From: Planctomycetota bacterium
GTDB taxonomy: Bacteria > Planctomycetota > OFTM77
Direction: 5' to 3'
Assembly: GCA_029260795.1 (NCBI GenBank)
Contig: JAJDCO010000135.1
Coordinates: 124,001-188,000, forward strand
DNA: 64,000 nucleotides
Shown: positions 61,642 through 64,000 of the stretch, one piece after another
Layout of the letters: each line of letters opens with the position of its first letter
How positions within the stretch are numbered: the stretch's first letter is position 1
Notes under the pieces: model-generated
The model's input: the letters and a program-made list of their open reading frames with translations, nothing else
Databases searched by the model: none
Told to the model about the DNA's origin: nothing
Program-made: the position numbers and the translations under genes

Positions 61642-61667
61642 AGCGGCGCCGCCTCGTCCGCGCCGCT
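61642..61667. terminator. Hairpin between convergent genes
   Basis: AGCGGCGC and GCGCCGCT are perfect 8-nt arms around a 10-nt loop, between the sulfatase-like stop (61628) and the DUF790 stop (61668). T-rich flanks are short. A bidirectional terminator is likely by position. Confidence 0.5.
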
Positions 61668-62900
61668 TCAGCTCCCGTCTTTCGCGTCGCTCGTCAGCTC
61701 TTCCTCCAGGAGACGAGCGACCTCACTCACGACCGGGATCTCCCGGTATCGGAACACGCGCGCGGGAAGACCTTCCAGCTTCTGCTCATCGACTCGCATG
61801 CGATCGGAGACTCCGACGAGAACTGGCCCCGGGGCATGGGCCCGAAGGTGTGAAAGCCTGTCCGCGAGCCCGGTCGATCGCCAGTAGCCAAAGAGCTCCA
61901 GCCAAACGCGCCGTCCCGTCTTCTCGTGCACGAACGTGAAGTCCGGCACGAATACGCCAGCGCCCTCGAGATCCACCACCTCGGAATGGGGCGCCGCGGT
62001 CCAACCCTCCACCTTGGCATTGAAGCGATCGGCGAACCGCTGCAGCTCCTCGGGAAACCGAGTGCCGGTATCCGGGAAGTGAGATCGAAGCCCATCCTTC
62101 GCCTCGAGCTCGAAGATCCGCTCGACGCGTCGCGGTCCCCACACCAGCTCGGCTCGCAGCCGAAACGAACGGGCATGGAGTAACACCGGCAGGAAGAACG
62201 CCATCTGGAGCCCATACCGCTGCGCATAGCGAAACAGGCTGAGTGGCCCGTCGATCGTCAGTCGATACCCTTTCTCCGGATCGCCTTCGAGGCGATGCAT
62301 GAGCCGGTAGAACTTCAAGTACCGGAAGATCTGGCGATAGCGCTGCGGCGGCTCGTCAGGGAGGTCGATGACGAGGCGTCGGGCGCGAATGAGGACCGTT
62401 TGCGCCAAAGCGACGTTGTAGCGATGCAGGAGGCGCTCGGGCGAGAGGGCACGAAACTCGACCAGCCGTTGCTCGGACTCCAGATCGGCGAATAGCCCGG
62501 CCTCGAGCGCTTCCACGCTCACTCCCACTCGATGCGCGGCGCTTTCGAGAACGGTCTGCCGGTCGAATGCATGTGCGAGTGCGACGTCTCGCCGTTGCGC
62601 CGTCGCCGCCTCGAAGACCGCTCGCCGAAGATCGACCGGCGGAAGGTCCGATTGCACCTCGAACCGGCAGCGCTTCTCGAGTAGGCGCGCGAGTCCTCGA
62701 TGCATCAGGAACTCCGTCCCATCACCGGTCAGCTCACGTCGGACTTCTTCGAGCTCCCCTCGGCGACCACCGACGCCCTGCCGATGAGCCTCGATCAGCT
62801 CTCGAGCCAGCTCGAGGAGTGAGGCTTCTTCCGGGTCGACGTACTCGGGCCGGATGAACTTGCGACCGACGCGAACGCGGAGGAGGTCACTGGTAAGCAC
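61668..62900 (-). CDS. DUF790/Bax1-like putative nuclease, helicase partner
   Basis: This 410-residue protein starts at GTG 62900 (MLTSDLLRVRVGRKFIRPEY), the hallmark opening of DUF790, with GGAG 5 nt upstream. The C-terminal part has a restriction-endonuclease-like arrangement: PHSEVVDLEGAGVFVPDFTF, then GRRVWLELFGYW, giving a D-(E/D)xE-type core (VPDFTF ... WLELFG). In archaea DUF790 proteins (Bax1) bind XPB and cut DNA in presumed nucleotide excision repair. The start lies 14 nt inside the helicase gene, so the two are coupled. Confidence 0.85.
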   Translation of the reverse strand: MLTSDLLRVRVGRKFIRPEYVDPEEASLLELARELIEAHRQGVGGRRGELEEVRRELTGDGTEFLMHRGLARLLEKRCRFEVQSDLPPVDLRRAVFEAATAQRRDVALAHAFDRQTVLESAAHRVGVSVEALEAGLFADLESEQRLVEFRALSPERLLHRYNVALAQTVLIRARRLVIDLPDEPPQRYRQIFRYLKFYRLMHRLEGDPEKGYRLTIDGPLSLFRYAQRYGLQMAFFLPVLLHARSFRLRAELVWGPRRVERIFELEAKDGLRSHFPDTGTRFPEELQRFADRFNAKVEGWTAAPHSEVVDLEGAGVFVPDFTFVHEKTGRRVWLELFGYWRSTGLADRLSHLRAHAPGPVLVGVSDRMRVDEQKLEGLPARVFRYREIPVVSEVARLLEEELTSDAKDGS

Positions 62901-64000
62901 GATGACTCCGTCGACGATCGCTCGTCATCTCCTCACCCGTTCCGCGGGTGACGACTTCGTACAGACGGGCCTGCTTTCCTTCCTTTCGCCGCAAGATTCT
63001 TCCCAAGCGTTGAACGTGCTCGCGCACACTTCCCGAGCCCGACAAGATGACGGCGACATTGGCTTCGGGAATGTCGACTCCCTCGTTGAGGACCTTCGAG
63101 GTGGCGAGCACGCTGTAGGTGCCTTCACGGAAGGCCTGGAGAATCTCCTTCCGCTCGGCGAGCTTCGTCTGGTGAGTCAGAGCCGGAACGAGGAATCGCC
63201 GCGAGATCTGGTAGACGGTGTCATTGTCGTTGGTGAAGACGAGCATGCGATCGCCGGCATGCCGCTCCAAGAGCCGCTCCAGTACCTCCAGCTTGGCGGG
63301 CGCTGCGAGGGCCAATCGCCTCTGCTCCTGATAGGCCCGAAACGCACGTCGTCCCTCCTCGGAGCGGTTGGTCGCGGCCAGAAACCGTCGCCACCCACTC
63401 GGCTCTCCGAGCGAGATGCCCTCGGCAGCGACAAACTCCCGGAACATGGATCGCGATCGGAGATACTGAGCGGCCTCATCCGGCGTGAGCTCCACGAAGA
63501 GCTGGAGCGTCTCGTACTCGGAGAGGAAGCGCCCCGCCATCTCATCGATCTCGCTGCGGAAGACCAGCGGGCCGACCAGCTCGAAGAGCTGGGACTCCTG
63601 GCCATCTCCCCGCTCGGGCGTCGCGGTCAGTCCGAGGCGGAAGGGCGCCGCGGCTCCGAGGGCAGCTTGCGAGTACGTGGGTCCGGGAAGATGGTGACAT
63701 TCGTCGAAGATCAGCAAGCCGAATCGGTTTCCGAGCCGCTCCACGTGCAGGTGCGCCGAAGCATAGGTCGTGACCGTGAGATCTCGTACCTCGTGCTCGC
63801 CACCACCGATCAAGCCGACCTCGGTCCCGAACATCAGCGCAAGCTCGGTGGACCACTGGTGCATCAGGTCCAAGGTCGGGACCACCACCAGAGCCGAACG
63901 CTGAATGCGCTCGATCGCCAACATGCCCACGAACGACTTGCCTGAGCCGGTCGGGAGCACGATGCAGCCGCGTCCCCCCTGCTTCCACCAAGCCGACAGC
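62887..64000 (-). CDS. XPB-like SF2 helicase, N-terminal part beyond window
   Basis: 371 codons are visible; the frame continues past the right edge. Motif I GRGCIVLPTGSGKSFVGMLA, motif II FDECHH, motif III GLTATPERGDG, a thumb-like insert (LQLFVELTPDEAAQYLRSRS), motif V region VLATSKVLNEGVDIPEANVA and motif VI EHVQRLGRILRRKEGKQARL are all present. The insert and the Bax1 partner point to the XPB branch rather than generic DEAD-box helicases. It would unwind DNA for the coupled nuclease, either for excision repair or defence. Confidence 0.87.
   Translation of the reverse strand, partial: LSAWWKQGGRGCIVLPTGSGKSFVGMLAIERIQRSALVVVPTLDLMHQWSTELALMFGTEVGLIGGGEHEVRDLTVTTYASAHLHVERLGNRFGLLIFDECHHLPGPTYSQAALGAAAPFRLGLTATPERGDGQESQLFELVGPLVFRSEIDEMAGRFLSEYETLQLFVELTPDEAAQYLRSRSMFREFVAAEGISLGEPSGWRRFLAATNRSEEGRRAFRAYQEQRRLALAAPAKLEVLERLLERHAGDRMLVFTNDNDTVYQISRRFLVPALTHQTKLAERKEILQAFREGTYSVLATSKVLNEGVDIPEANVAVILSGSGSVREHVQRLGRILRRKEGKQARLYEVVTRGTGEEMTSDRRRSHRAYQ

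Overview
The window is a GC-rich (roughly 60-65 %, by eye), densely coded stretch of a Gram-negative-type bacterial chromosome. I see no rRNA, tRNA, CRISPR array, insertion sequence or phage. Outer-membrane export genes (Wza-like lipoprotein, beta-barrel protein) indicate a diderm. Several traits together suggest a Planctomycetota-like lineage: tandem secreted HEAT-repeat proteins with an HGGxYRGPxDTVP mature N-terminus, a split glycine decarboxylase, a DUF4388/TPR/PQQ giant, a TMTC-type membrane TPR protein, and frequent TTG starts. This placement is inference from protein style; no marker gene fixes it. Both edges cut genes: a HEAT protein at the left and an SF2 helicase at the right.

Layout. 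1-2746: two tandem HEAT-repeat exported proteins (- strand). 3243-4514: a primary-type sigma factor. 4583-6322: membrane-TPR protein. 6419-9365: a three-gene xanthine-dehydrogenase-family operon (FAD, 2Fe-2S and a shrunken, degenerate molybdenum subunit). 9575-12597: a beta-barrel protein divergent from a DUF3311-like peptide plus sodium:solute symporter. 12606-13064: host-attachment family protein. 13258-15716: an osmoprotectant-type ABC importer (ATPase plus binding-protein/permease fusion). 15870-18061: two MalK/UgpC-type ATPases with no permease nearby.

18105-24499 (- strand) is the most unusual block. It encodes a DUF4388-TPR-membrane-PEGA-PQQ protein, a TPR protein with a probable roadblock tail, an MglB-like roadblock protein, an MglA-type small GTPase carrying a long Pro/Ala linker and a C-terminal membrane anchor, and a second roadblock protein. 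It looks like a membrane-tethered prokaryotic GTPase signalling module. 25495-29935 is the glycine cleavage operon gcvT-gcvH-gcvPA-gcvPB, closed by a perfect 29-bp-arm hairpin shared with a convergent membrane-anchored PpiC-type protein (30029-31915). A carboxymuconolactone-decarboxylase-like protein and a 1099-aa TMTC-like GT-C/TPR protein follow.

36521-54393 is a large exopolysaccharide locus of two convergent transcription units. Three glycosyltransferases lie on the + strand. Thirteen tightly packed genes lie on the - strand: Wza, FG-GAP lipoprotein, Wzz, a BY-kinase-like protein with a ruined P-loop, a small membrane protein, an O-antigen polymerase/ligase-like protein, glycosyltransferases, a GH9 hydrolase, an initiating sugar-phosphate transferase, a STAS protein and a degenerate nucleotidyltransferase/left-handed-helix protein. 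54610-58730 is lipB followed by E1alpha, E1beta and E2 of a 2-oxoacid dehydrogenase; LipB supplies the octanoyl precursor of the lipoyl groups used by E2 and GcvH. An isochorismatase-like hydrolase and a membrane sulfatase-like protein follow. The right end is an XPB-like helicase translationally coupled to a DUF790/Bax1-like nuclease candidate.

Two themes recur. Genes are joined by 4-nt stop/start overlaps, several of them TTGA with TTG starts. Several enzyme-family members have lost catalytic motifs (molybdenum subunit, BY-kinase-like, nucleotidyltransferase-like, possibly GH9).
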